Below are positions 35,001 to 44,850 of a DNA stretch of 64,000 bases, in pieces; the stretch's first letter is position 1, and each line of letters opens with the position of its first letter. A model generated the notes under the pieces. The model saw nothing but the letters and a program-made list of their open reading frames with translations. It had not been told where the DNA came from and did no database searches. Origin of the DNA: Sitta carolinensis (Eukaryota > Chordata > Aves > Passeriformes > Sittidae); the NCBI GenBank assembly GCA_032173965.1, contig JAVUNC010000006.1:19524370-19588369 (forward strand), given 5' to 3'. A program made the position numbers and the translations under genes.

Positions 35001-35979
35001 GCTGTTCCCATAAAACAGGGAAGTGGTAGTTCCCAGGCTGATTTCCTTGGAGCTGCTGCCTCATCACAGCCTCCTGAAATTCCCAAATTTCCCCAAATTC
35101 TCTTCTCTAACCTGTGGGACACAAGTGTTGGATTGGTCTCCTGACACAGTTAAACCCCAAATCCGTGCTCTGAGCTCGCTGGATCTTGACAGAGGAGAAT
35201 TCCTGGCATCCAGGATCCATCCAATCCACTCAACCCATCCCAACATCAGCAATTCCTCCTCATTTTCCCCTTTTTGGGCTGAGGGAATCGTAAACTGAAT
35301 TAACGGCCTGGTTTGCCTTTGAAACAGCAAAACCAAAGAATTAATTTCAAAATCATTTAAGAGAAAAAAAACAAAAAAAACAGGAGAATAGGGAGAAATT
35401 GGAGTCAGCTCGAATATTCCTTAAAAAAGGGGCGTTCCCTGCTGCCAACTGGGGAAACGTTTCCTGGCTTTAACCGCCAGGAATTTCAAAATTTTGTCGC
35501 CGGTCGCGACGTTGTGTTAAAGATTTTAAGAAGTTGCTGCTGCTGAGGCGATGTCCCATCCATGCCTCAGCTCCAGGATTTGGGAAGACAGGAATATTGC
35601 TGTGCACTGGGCTGGAGAGAGGCGGAATTAAGGCGGCCAATTAAGTCAGGATTAATTAACGTTAGGGCGCGTTCTCCCGAGCCCAGGGAAATTTGTTTTC
35701 CTTAAGTGGCAGCGTTTGGTTTAATAAAAGAAAAGGGTTTAAAGATGGAAGAAAAGGGTTTGAAGATGGTTTGGGATTTTTGCTGACAAAATAGGCAGCG
35801 GATTCTGGTGGAAATTCCGGTTTAATTTGTGGCAGTGCCGGGAAAAATAACAGCGGGAGCGAGCAAAGGTGGAGAACAGGAGAGGCACAGGTCAGGTTTA
35901 GCAATTCCAGGAAGATTTTCCTAAAATTTTATACTTTGAGCAGTTCCCTGGTTATGGAATGGCCTTGGGAGTTCAAATC
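35001..35979. other. gene-free DNA; CpG-containing stretch at 35440-35680
   Basis: No gene is supported. Within it, about 35440-35680 is repeat-free and CpG-retaining ('tttgtcgccggtcgcgacgt', 'gctgaggcgatgtcccatcc', 'aattaacgttagggcgcgtt'), including a GTCGCGAC palindrome at about 35505. It is a candidate regulatory element by composition only. Confidence 0.25.
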
Positions 35980-36660
35980 TGAAATTAAAATCAAGATCGG
36001 TAATCAAGATGAGAATAAAAATGAAAAATAAGAATAAGAGTTAATAGAGAAATAAGAATAAGTATAAGAAAAAAAAAAAGAAACAGAATAAAAATAAGAA
36101 AAAATAAAAATTAAATAAAAATTAAAATCAAAATCAAAATATAAAAATAAAAATAAAAATAAAAATAAAAATAAATAATAAAAGAAATAAACTCAATAAT
36201 CAAAATCGAAATTAAAAAATCAATAATAAAAATTTAAATAAAGATTAAAATAAAGATTAAAATTAAAATTAAAATTAAAAATTAAAATTAAAATAAAATA
36301 AATAATAATACCAAAATAAACTCAATAATCAAAATAAGAATAAAAAAAAAAAGAATAACAGTAATAATAATAATAAGAATAAAAATAAAAATAAAAATAA
36401 GAATAAAAATAAAAATAAATAATAAAAAATAAACTCAATAATCAAAATCACTAATTAAAATATGAATAAAAAGGAAAAATAAAGACCAAAATAAGAATAA
36501 AAATTAAAAATAAAATCAAAATTAAAATAAGTATGAACATAAAAATAAACATAAAGTAAAAAATTAAATAAATATAAGAAATTAAATAAAAATAGAAATA
36601 AAAATAAAAATTAAAAAATTAAAATTAAAATTAAAAATAAAAATAAAAATAAACTCAGGA
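35980..36660. repeat. A-rich (AAAATA/AAATTA)n tract
   Basis: About 680 bp of A-rich, C/G-poor low-complexity DNA made of AATAAAAATA- and TTAAAATTAAAA-type words with interspersed 'aaactcaataatcaaaatc' blocks (near 36189, 36311 and 36432, and a variant near 36650). The blocks suggest a loose repeat of about 110-120 bp for the first three. Confidence 0.85.
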
Positions 36661-36726
36661 ATCAAAATCCCTCCACACCCCGATGGACAAATCAACCCCA
36701 CCACCAAGAGATAATCCAGAGAATTG

Positions 36727-37042
36727 CCACTGGTCAGTGTGGGGCACAGAGGGAACACACAGCACCACACACACACACAGGTGCCCGAAATTCAGAAGAA
36801 GAAAAGAACCAAGTTTATTGAAACCTCAGCTATTTATAATGGCCAGGGATTGGGAAGGGAAATTTCCACCTCTCCAATCCCGCTGGTCCAATGAGAAGTC
36901 TCTCCAGTGGTATCTTCCACAAAGGAATGTAAACTGTTCTCGTTTATCTTACAAATCGTGAGAACACGGGCTCTATTCTACAAAATCGAGTCAAAAACAA
37001 AGAAACAAATCAGCAGGTTTGTTTTCAGGGACAACAAGCACT
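36727..37042 (-). mobile_element. 306-bp LTR, minus strand
   Basis: The element spans 36732-37037 and on the minus strand starts TTGTTGTCCCTGAAAAC. It carries 'ccattataaatagctgag' (TATA box) and 'tttcaataaacttgg' (polyadenylation signal), then 'gtgttccctctgtgcccc' near its 3' end. It is flanked by ccact (36727-36731) and gcact (37038-37042), a 5-bp target duplication with one mismatch. It matches the LTR nested at 47677-47971. A 5-bp duplication suits an ERVL- or ERV1-like family, which is an inference. Confidence 0.75.
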
Positions 37043-37620
37043 CAAGAGACTTTGCAGGGTCCAGCCCCTGCAGGAAACCAAGGGAGAAGATTCCTGCCTC
37101 GGGATGAGGAGTTACGCACTGGGAGCAGCCAAACCCTGCACTGTAAAATCCCTTTAAATTCTAATTTTGTCAGGGCCACCTCGCCAAGCAACACCCCGAA
37201 CACATCAAGGCTTCAGCAGTGAAGATAAAACTAAACCCTTTAATCTGTTCCTTCCTCGTCTGGCTGCTGCCCATCCCAGCCCTCCCCAGGCTGGAATTCC
37301 GCCGGAGCAGTTTCCCGTGGCAGTCTGTCACTTCCCGCTAATCTTCCAGGGCTGAAAATCATTTTAAATCCATCCCTGTCTTTCTGCATTTGAATAACTG
37401 TCTGGAAAGGAAGCTCTAAAAAGGCAGAGGCTGATTTAGTGTGAATGAACATGTCAGAAAACATCGGCGGCTCTGCAGGCCTCGTGTAAATCTTTCATGA
37501 TTTAAGAGTTGCCAAGTTACCAACACCAGGAGTATCACAAAGTCCTGGGCTTCACACAAAAGGATTCTCCTTGCTCAGGAGATGAATTTCCTTGTGAAAG
37601 CAAAGATTTCTACACTGAAG

Positions 37621-37651
<31 letters not shown>

Positions 37652-37854
37652 TCGTGTCAAAATAAATCCGGGGAAGGTTAAAAACCTGCTGAGAGTTTCG
37701 GGAAGAATAAGGATATTACATTCAAAGCATTTTGCTGTTTGGAGGGGAATTAAGGTTAAAAAGATGATTCGTTTTCTTTCAGTGCATTTAAATAAAATGT
37801 GCCAAATTTAGACAAATTTAAAATGTGTCAGCTCTTTGCTGAGCACCTCCATGA
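37043..37854. other. gene-free DNA
   Basis: No gene is supported. A poly-T tract occupies about 37625-37651. 37430-37510 ('aacatcggcggctctgcagg') is repeat-free with CpGs. Confidence 0.4.
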
Positions 37855-38349
37855 GGTTCCTGGGATGCTCTAAACCACATGGATGAGCTCAGCACCAGGA
37901 GGACCCAAAACCTGGCCCAGGGTGCCCAGAAAAGCTGTAGAATCCCAAACCCTGGGATTCCAGGATTTGGATTGGATCAGGAGGATGGCCCAGAGCACCT
38001 CTGAACACTTCCAATCTCCAGGTTTAGCTCCTTCCCTGGGAATATCCCCGAGTTTGTTTCCTACGTGGATGCAGAGAGCTTTAAATAAAACCTGTAACAC
38101 ATTCCTTCCTAATAAAGCCCAGGGAAACTCTTCCAAGAGTTCTCTTTTTGGAATTTATTGACTTCCTGCCAGAAATACCGGAGAAAACATGGAGCAGGGA
38201 GAGAGGGGAGGGAGGAGTCACAGCAGAGCTGCTAAACATGGAACCCAACGTGGTTCCATGGAAAAGCAGTTGTTGGGTTGTTAGAAACATTTGTGGAGGA
38301 GAAGGATCTGAGAAGAAGATTCCCAGGAGAGCACTGAGGATGGATTGGG
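37855..38349. other. gene-free DNA, possible weak CR1 at its start
   Basis: 'cccagggtgcccagaaaagc' near 37917 resembles sense CR1, but the rest cannot be aligned by eye. No gene is seen. Confidence 0.35.
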
Positions 38350-38560
38350 CTGTGATTCCACCTACAAAGGACTGTTCCTCAAGGACAGGGCGCTCCAGGA
38401 GATATTCCCGAGGCTGCCAGAGCTCCAGGAGAGTTTGGACACTCCCAGTGATGCCCAGGATGGGATTTTTGGGGGATTTGTGCAGGGCCAGGAGCTGGGC
38501 TGGCTGATCCCTGTGGATCAGGATATTCCAAGATGCTGCAGGAGACATTTCCCTGTGCAG
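38350..38560 (+). repeat. CR1 LINE 3' end, sense (clipped-gene subtype)
   Basis: 'cgaggctgccagagctccag', 'agagtttggacactcccagt' and 'gtgcagggccaggagctggg' are typical of the 3' end of a different CR1 subfamily from the commoner one in this window. The sequence ends 'ctgatccctgtgg' before the terminus. Confidence 0.75.
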
Positions 38561-38689
38561 CCTTGTGGCTGGCCATAAAACTTTATTATTTGTCTCATAT
38601 TGTCCTTTATTAAACTTCTTCAATTTTATCAAAAAAGTAAACCATGTTTTCCCCAGTGGAAATCAGGGAAAGCTGCTGGGCACTGCCCA

Positions 38690-38820
38690 GGGAATGGTGA
38701 CATTCCCGAGGCTGCCAGAACTCCAGGAGTGTTTGGACACTCCCAGGGATGCCCAGGGTGGGAATGTTGGGGGGTCTGTGCAGGGCCAGGAGCTGGGCTG
38801 GATGACCCTTGGCAGGGAGA
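38690..38820 (+). repeat. CR1 LINE 3' end, sense
   Basis: Second copy of the same CR1 subtype ('cgaggctgccagaactccag', 'ggaatgttggggggtctgtg'), ending 'ctggatgacccttgg' where the inverted-repeat arm begins. Confidence 0.78.
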
Positions 38821-39533
38821 GATGGGATAGTGGGAATTGGGAATTCCTGGCTGGGAATGGCTGGGCTGGAATTGCCAGAGCAGCTGTGGCTGCCCCTGCA
38901 TCCCTGGAATGTCCCAGGCCAGGCTGGATGGGATTGGAGCAGCCTGGGATGCTGGGAGGGGTCCCTGGGTTGGAATGGGATGAACCAGTCCAGGCTTAGT
39001 GGGTTTCCTCAGAGTCCTGACCCAAAGGAATCCCGATGGAATTTGGGTGTTTTCTCAGCCTGGAGAGCCCTCACTGGACTCACACTGGAAAACCTTGGAG
39101 GCTGGAGGGTGATTTGGTGATCCCTGAGCTGATGGATTGGCAATGGGTGGGAATTCCCTCTGCTCCAGGTCCTGCTCGTGTTGATCTTTCCTTATGGAAA
39201 ATGACTTTGGGATCCTTTGAGAGAAGTGGGAATGGGGTGGTGTTTTGGATTGGGAATGGGGGAAAGTTTGAGAGGACTTTGGGATTCCTTTCAGCTGGAA
39301 TGGGAAGAGGGGTTGGGAGATGGGGATTTGTGGAGCTGGGAATGGGAAGGATTCCCTGGAAAGGGACTGGGGCCAAGGGACAGAGGGACAGGAGCCAGGG
39401 AATGGCTCCCACTGCCAGAGGGCAGGGCTGTGTGGGAGACTGGGAATTCCTGGCTGGGCTGGAATTGCCAGAGCAGCTGTGGCTGCCCCTGGATCCCTGG
39501 AATGTCCCAGGCCAGCTTGGATCAGCCTGGGAT
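38821..39533 (+). repeat. inverted repeat, left arm (about 713 bp)
   Basis: Reverse-complement match to 43160-43868. Three parts are shared: a sense CR1 piece (38821-38990), about 350 bp of non-CR1 sequence ('ccagtccaggcttagtgggt', 'ctgctcgtgttgatctttcc') and a second sense CR1 piece (about 39360-39533). The shared order of three parts rules out independent CR1 insertions and means one arm was copied from the other. Confidence 0.92.
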
Positions 39534-40354
39534 AGAGGAAATTGTCCCTGCCAGGGAAAAGGTGTGGAATGGGATGAGCATTGATTTCCTTTCCAACCCC
39601 AAAGGCTTCTCCATTGAAAATCCTCAGATCTGGGAACTGGGTTTGGCCTTGAAAAGGAATTTTCTCTCCTGCACCACAATTTTTAAAATGCTCGAGGGGT
39701 AAAACATTTTGATCAATTCTTCTGATAATGGCACGAGAGTGGAATTAGGAGCATAATTATAATTACCATTTTTATGCCCGCTTAATTAATCATAAAATGC
39801 TACATTATACGATTTTCCTCTTTAATGAAATTCATTATGGAGGCCCCTGCAGCCCTAAATTTTGTGTTAAACAAATCAAACCTGGGGCTGGGGCTGTTGG
39901 CACAAACCTGGCCTGGGATCAGCTGCTGGAACAGACCTTGGCGAGCCATTATCCAAAGGGATGGTGAGGAAAAAAGCCCTTTCCCACAAAAGATTTCCTC
40001 CAGGAGTTGGATTTTGCCTCCTCTGGGATTCACTGAGCATGGAAAGGGCTGAGTTACCCCAAGAAGCTCGGGGGACAATCTGTGCTTGGAGGAGAAATCC
40101 CATTTTCCTGAGTTTTTGGAAGAGAGCAGCACCCCTTGGAGTCTGTCCATGGAGAGGTGGCACAGCTCCTGTTTTAGATCCAGCTGAAGATTCCCTAAAA
40201 TCCATCTTCAAAGGGGACAGTGGATAAATGGTGGTGCTGGAACCATAAACTCGAGGGCATGGGAGCAAATACAGCATTCCACTCATTCCCAGGGCTGCTT
40301 CCATGAGGAAAACCAAGTCCAAAATGGAATTTTTGAAAGATAAAGATTTACAGG
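39534..40354. other. gene-free DNA between inverted arms
   Basis: Sense CR1 terminus-like sequence continues to about 39600. 39700-39850 is repeat-free A/T-rich DNA with 'taattataattaccattttt' and 'gcccgcttaattaatcataa', a possible homeobox-binding element by composition. No gene is seen. Confidence 0.4.
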
Positions 40355-41785
40355 TGTAAGAGCCTGAGAGGAGAGGTGTGAGACCCCAGGCTGCTCTTCC
40401 AAAATGTGTTTATTGCAGAAAAAAAGGTGTTTTTATGCAATCCTGGGCTGTGGGTTAAAGCCAGTCCTGTGAGCTGCCAGCTCCAGCCCAAGCCATGCCT
40501 GGAGCCCCCTCTGCTCTGCTTACAGTGCACTGGAGAGTTCAGTAGATAGTAGAGATTTCTCTTTGCTGATATATTTTTTTATATATTTTATTATATATTA
40601 GATATTTCTCTTTGTCGATATTTTTCTGGATATTTATTATATATATAGATATTTCTCTTTGATGATATTTTTCTTTGGATATATCATTGTATATTAGATA
40701 TTTCTCTTTGCTGATATTTTTCTTTGGATATTTTATTGTACATTAGATATTTTTCTTTGTTGATATTTTTTTCTGGATATTTTATTGTATATTAGATATT
40801 TTTCTTTGCTGAATTTTTCTGGATATTTTATTGTATATTAGATATTTTTCTTTGTTGATATTTTTCTTTGGATATTTTGTTGTATATTAGATATTTCTCT
40901 TTGATGGATTTTTCTGGATATTTTATTGTATATTAGATATTTCTCTTTGATGATATTTTTCTTTGGATATTTCATTATATATTAGATATTTTTCTTTGTT
41001 GATATTTTTCTTTGGATATTTTGTTGTATATTAGATATTTCTCTTTGATGGATTTTTCTGGATATTTTATTGTATATTAGATATTTCTCTTTGATGATAT
41101 TTTTCTTTGGATATTTCATTATATATTAGATATTTTTCTTTGCTGATATTTTTTTCTGGATATTTTATTATATATCAGATATTTTTCTTTGTTGATATTT
41201 TTCTTTGGATATTTTATTGTATATTAGATATTTTTCTTTGCTGAATTTTTCTGGATATTTTATTATATATTAGACATTTCTCTTTGACGAATTTTTCTGG
41301 ATATTTCATTAGATATTAGATATTTCTCTTTGTTGCTATTTTTCTGGATATTTTATTATATATTAGATATTTTCTTTGCTGAATTTTCTGGGTATTTTAT
41401 TGTAAATTAGATATTTCTTTGTTGATTTTTTGATATTTATTTGTATTAGATATTTTTCTTTGCTGAATTTCTGATATTTATTAATATTAGATATTTCTCT
41501 TTGCTGAATTTTTCTGGATATTTTATTATATATTAGATATTTCTCTTTGCTGAATTTTCTGGATATTTTATTGTAAATTAGATATTTCTCTTTGCTTAAT
41601 TTTTTTTTTTTTGATATTTTATTATGTATTAGATATTTTTCTTTGCTGAATTTTCTGGATATTTTTTTGTAAATTAGATATTTTTCTTTGTTTAATTTTT
41701 CTGGATATTTTATTATATATTAGCTATTTCTCTTTGCTGATATTTTTCTTTGGATATTTTATTATATATTAGATATTTTTCTTTG
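40355..41785 (-). mobile_element. LTR 3' end with AT-rich internal array
   Basis: On the minus strand 40355-40540 reads as a retroviral LTR end: 'gattgcataaaaacaccttt' (TATA-like), 'tctgcaataaacacattttg' (polyadenylation signal), and a terminus ...CAGGCTCTTACA at 40355. Directly upstream in that orientation lies the array at 40547-41785, so the array probably sits within or beside the U3 part. The 5' terminus and target duplication were not found, so the right boundary is provisional. Confidence 0.55.
40547..41785. repeat. AT-rich minisatellite, about 1.2 kb
   Basis: Repeats of 'attagatatttctctttg' followed by 'ctgatatttttctttggata' and 'ttttattgtatattag', with units of roughly 45-55 bp and variants at most positions. 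More than twenty units are present. Confidence 0.92.
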
Positions 41786-43084
41786 TTTTACATGCCAACC
41801 AATCCCATCACACACAATCCCTTTGCCATCACCCACAGCCCACCATCCCATCAATTCTGTGCCTCACAAGAATTCCACTGAGCTTTGCCTCCACCTCGTT
41901 TCAATCCCAAACCACCACAGACCTTTCTGTTGATTTTTCATTATAAACACAGCCCAAATAACCTCAAACCTCCACTGGCACAGAAAATAAAAAATAAAAA
42001 TGTGTGTTTAAAGTGTAGAGAGATTCTGGCATCGGAACAAACGGGACAAAATTGCCTGGGATTGAAACAAGGCTGGAAATTAAACGAACATTCCCAATTA
42101 AAGCAGTGAAAAGCTGGAACGGCTTCAGTGGGAAGAGAATTGGAGTCTGAAACTCCAGAGCTTGCGGTGTTCCTGGGAAGGGTTGTGTGACACGCTTGGA
42201 GCCAGTGATCCAGGAGGGAAGGTGTTCCCAAGGCTTCCCTGTGAGCCCCCAATCCCAGGATCACCAAATCCACGGGAGCAGGGCTGTGCCAAGGCTGACC
42301 CCTCAGCCCCATGAGTGCACATAAATAAAGTGTAAATACAATTTATTGTCTGTGTTTAACCAAACCTGCTATCCCTCTCTGCATTCCCACTGCTTCCAGG
42401 GGGTTCTAAACCCATCTCCTTTTTCCCTCCCCATATCCAAGAATTCCTGGCCTAACAGAGTTCTTTAAATCATAACCCTCCCCAGCCAGGGGAATCCAGG
42501 CTCTGCCAGTATCCAAAGGTTTCAGGGATATTTTCCTGCACAATTGTGAGGCACAATTTCCATGAGAAGTGCAGGAATCCTGGAGCACAGAGCATAACTT
42601 TGGACCCACAAGTAATTTAAGGGGGGAAAACGGTTTTGTAAATAGTCTGCCAAAAGGAAAACTCTTTTCCAAAGTTTCTTACCTGGAATTTTTCACTTCC
42701 AAACGTCTTTAGGAAGAGCTACAAAAGTTATTTGAACATTCCCTGAAATCACAGAAGGGCCCAGCGGGCACCCACTCAAATTAATTGTGCTCCTGCAATA
42801 TCCTGATTTCTCACCAAGGGAGGAAAAGCACAAACTGCGGGAGTCAAAGGGCTGGAAAAAAACATCCCCCACAATTTCATTGTCAGCAAGGTTTGGGATG
42901 TAAATCCCAGGAAATTCCCTCCCTCAGCCTCCTGAGATCCTCGAAGGACAGGGCACCAAGACCAAGATCAGGCTCATCAGGGTCTTCCATTTGTCCTGGA
43001 ATCACAAAATGGTGGGAAAATCCCATCCCATTTCCTAATTATCCTATCATGAGAATAATTATTAGCAGATACTTTACACAGGAT
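41786..43084. other. gene-free DNA, possible further LTR sequence
   Basis: No gene is supported. 'tttattgtctgtgtttaacc' near 42340 would read as AATAAA on the minus strand, so part of this stretch might belong to a further LTR, but I could not find paired termini. Confidence 0.35.
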
Positions 43085-43159
43085 GATCATGGAATCATGG
43101 AATGTTTGGGTTGGAAGGACCTCAAAGTCAGACAGTCCCACACAGGGACAGCTCCCACC
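43085..43159 (-). repeat. CR1 LINE 3' terminus, antisense
   Basis: 'gatcatggaatcatggaatg' and 'gtttgggttggaaggacctc' are the reversed CR1 terminus. It is continuous with the CR1 piece at the inner end of the right inverted-repeat arm, whereas the left arm diverges here. Confidence 0.85.
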
Positions 43160-43868
43160 ATCCCAGGCTGATCCAAGCTGGCCTGGGACATTCCAGGGAT
43201 CCAGGGGCAGCCACAGCTGCTCTGGCAATTCCAGCCCAGCCAGGAATTCCCAGTCTCCCACCCAGCCCTGCCCTCTGGCAGTGGGAGCCATTCCCTGGCT
43301 CCTGTCTCTGTCCCTTGGCCCCAGTCCCTTTCCAGGGAATCCTTCCCATTCCCAGCTCCACAAATCCCCATCTCCCAACCCCTCTTCCCATTCCAGCTGA
43401 AAGGAATCCCAAAGTCCTCTCAAACTTTCCCCCATTCCCAATCCAACCACCACCTCATTCCCACTTCTCTCAAAGGATCCCAAAGTCATTTTCCATAAGG
43501 AAAGATCAACACGAGCAGGACCTGGAGCAGAGGGAATTCCCACCCATTGCCAATCCATCAGCTCAGGGATCACCAAATCACCCTCCAGCCTCCAAGGTTT
43601 TCCAGTGTGAGTCCAGTGAGGATTCCCCAGGCTGAGAAAACACCCAAATTCCATCGGGATTCCTTTGGGTCAGGACTCTGAGGAAACCCACTAAGCCTGG
43701 ACTGGTTCATCCCATTCCAACCCAGGGACCCCTCCCAGCATCCCAGGCTGCTCCAATCCCATCCAGCCTGGCCTGGGACATTCCAGGGATGCAGGGGCAG
43801 CCACAGCTGCTCTGGCAATTCCAGCCCAGCCATTCCAGCCAGGAATTCCCAATTCCCACTATCCCATC
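43160..43868 (-). repeat. inverted repeat, right arm (about 709 bp)
   Basis: Reverse-complement partner of 38821-39533. Differences are few, for example a shorter 'ctgtctctgtcccttggccc' region and 'gaggattccccaggc' where the left arm has a longer form. Two antisense CR1 pieces flank the same 350-bp non-CR1 core. Confidence 0.92.
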
Positions 43869-43950
43869 CATCCCTTCCCTTTCCCAATTTGAAGCCATTC
43901 CCTGTGTCCTGTCATTCCAGCCCTTGTCCCTGTCCATCTCCAATTTTCCT
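43869..43950 (-). repeat. CR1 continuation, antisense
   Basis: 'cctttcccaatttgaagcca' and 'ttccctgtgtcctgtcattc' continue the antisense CR1 beyond the duplicated arm. The left arm lacks this extension. Confidence 0.75.
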
Positions 43951-44744
43951 CCTTCCTGCTTTTGTGGCTCCGCAGGCCCCACCATTCCAGGCTCTGACCC
44001 CGCAGCTCCTGGCAGACAAGAGGGACTGAAAGGACATTTTTAACTGGCTAGATCTCTTCCATAAATAACTCTCCACCAAACAACACAGACAGGAAAGAAT
44101 CCTTTAAAGAACTCCCAAGTTGGCACCTTCTCTTTCCACCCCAGACCTCCAAAACGACTCGAACGCGACCCCGCTGCGCTTCCAAAATGAAGGATTTCCC
44201 ACACTTTTCCCCCTAAATCCCCCAATTTCTCTCATTCTCCACCTTCTCAGGTGGCACAGATCGACGTTTTTCACCAGACAAGAGACCTGGTGAGAGGCCA
44301 GCCCTGTAATTCCTGCCCTCTTTTGTTTTAAATCCGCTGATTTGCCCAGGGAGGAGCCTCAGCCCGTAACCGTGTCATTGTTTTGTTGCGCTCGCTCCTA
44401 TTTTCCAATTTCAAGCATTTTAACTCTGCCTCACCAAGGATTTGCATTCAGTTTGGGGAAAAGACTTCTCGTGGCACTGAATAGCTTCAATTAATCAGAT
44501 CATGATTCCTCTCTGCTGGCTGCTTCTCCGAAATTAAATTATTGCTCATTTGCTGTCTCCGAGTAGGAAAATCATTTCTGGGGCACAGAAAATTTGACAA
44601 AGGATGCGGTTGGAAGCTGTTAAAGAATCGAGCACCAGTTTTCTCAAACACTTCAGTAAAAGTTTCCTAACACTTTCAAAGAAAACAGGGGAAGGGGGAG
44701 GATTTTACTCCTCTCAGTGCGACAGAGCCACCCTGAATTCCGAT
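43951..44744. other. gene-free DNA with candidate regulatory stretch
   Basis: No gene is supported. 44240-44620 is repeat-free and retains CpGs and homeobox-like motifs ('cagatcgacgtttttcacca', 'gttttgttgcgctcgctcct', 'caattaatcagatcatgatt', 'attaaattattgctcatttg'). Of all stretches in the window it looks most like a conserved non-coding element, but this is a judgement from texture only. Confidence 0.28.
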
Positions 44745-44850
44745 TTTAGGATCCCAGGATGGTTTGGTTTGGAAGGGAGCAAAGCTCATCCCATTCCACC
44801 CCTGCCATGGGCACCTTCCTCTAAGCAAGGCTGCCTTGGACACATCCAGG
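44745..44850 (-). repeat. CR1 LINE 3' end, antisense
   Basis: 'aggatcccaggatggtttgg', 'tttggaagggagcaaagctc' and 'ccttggacacatccaggga' mark a short, diverged antisense CR1 terminus. Confidence 0.75.

Noticed and set aside
40547..41785. Origin-like or matrix-attachment AT array
   Set aside because: AT-richness alone gives no support for a function; a degenerate minisatellite explains it.
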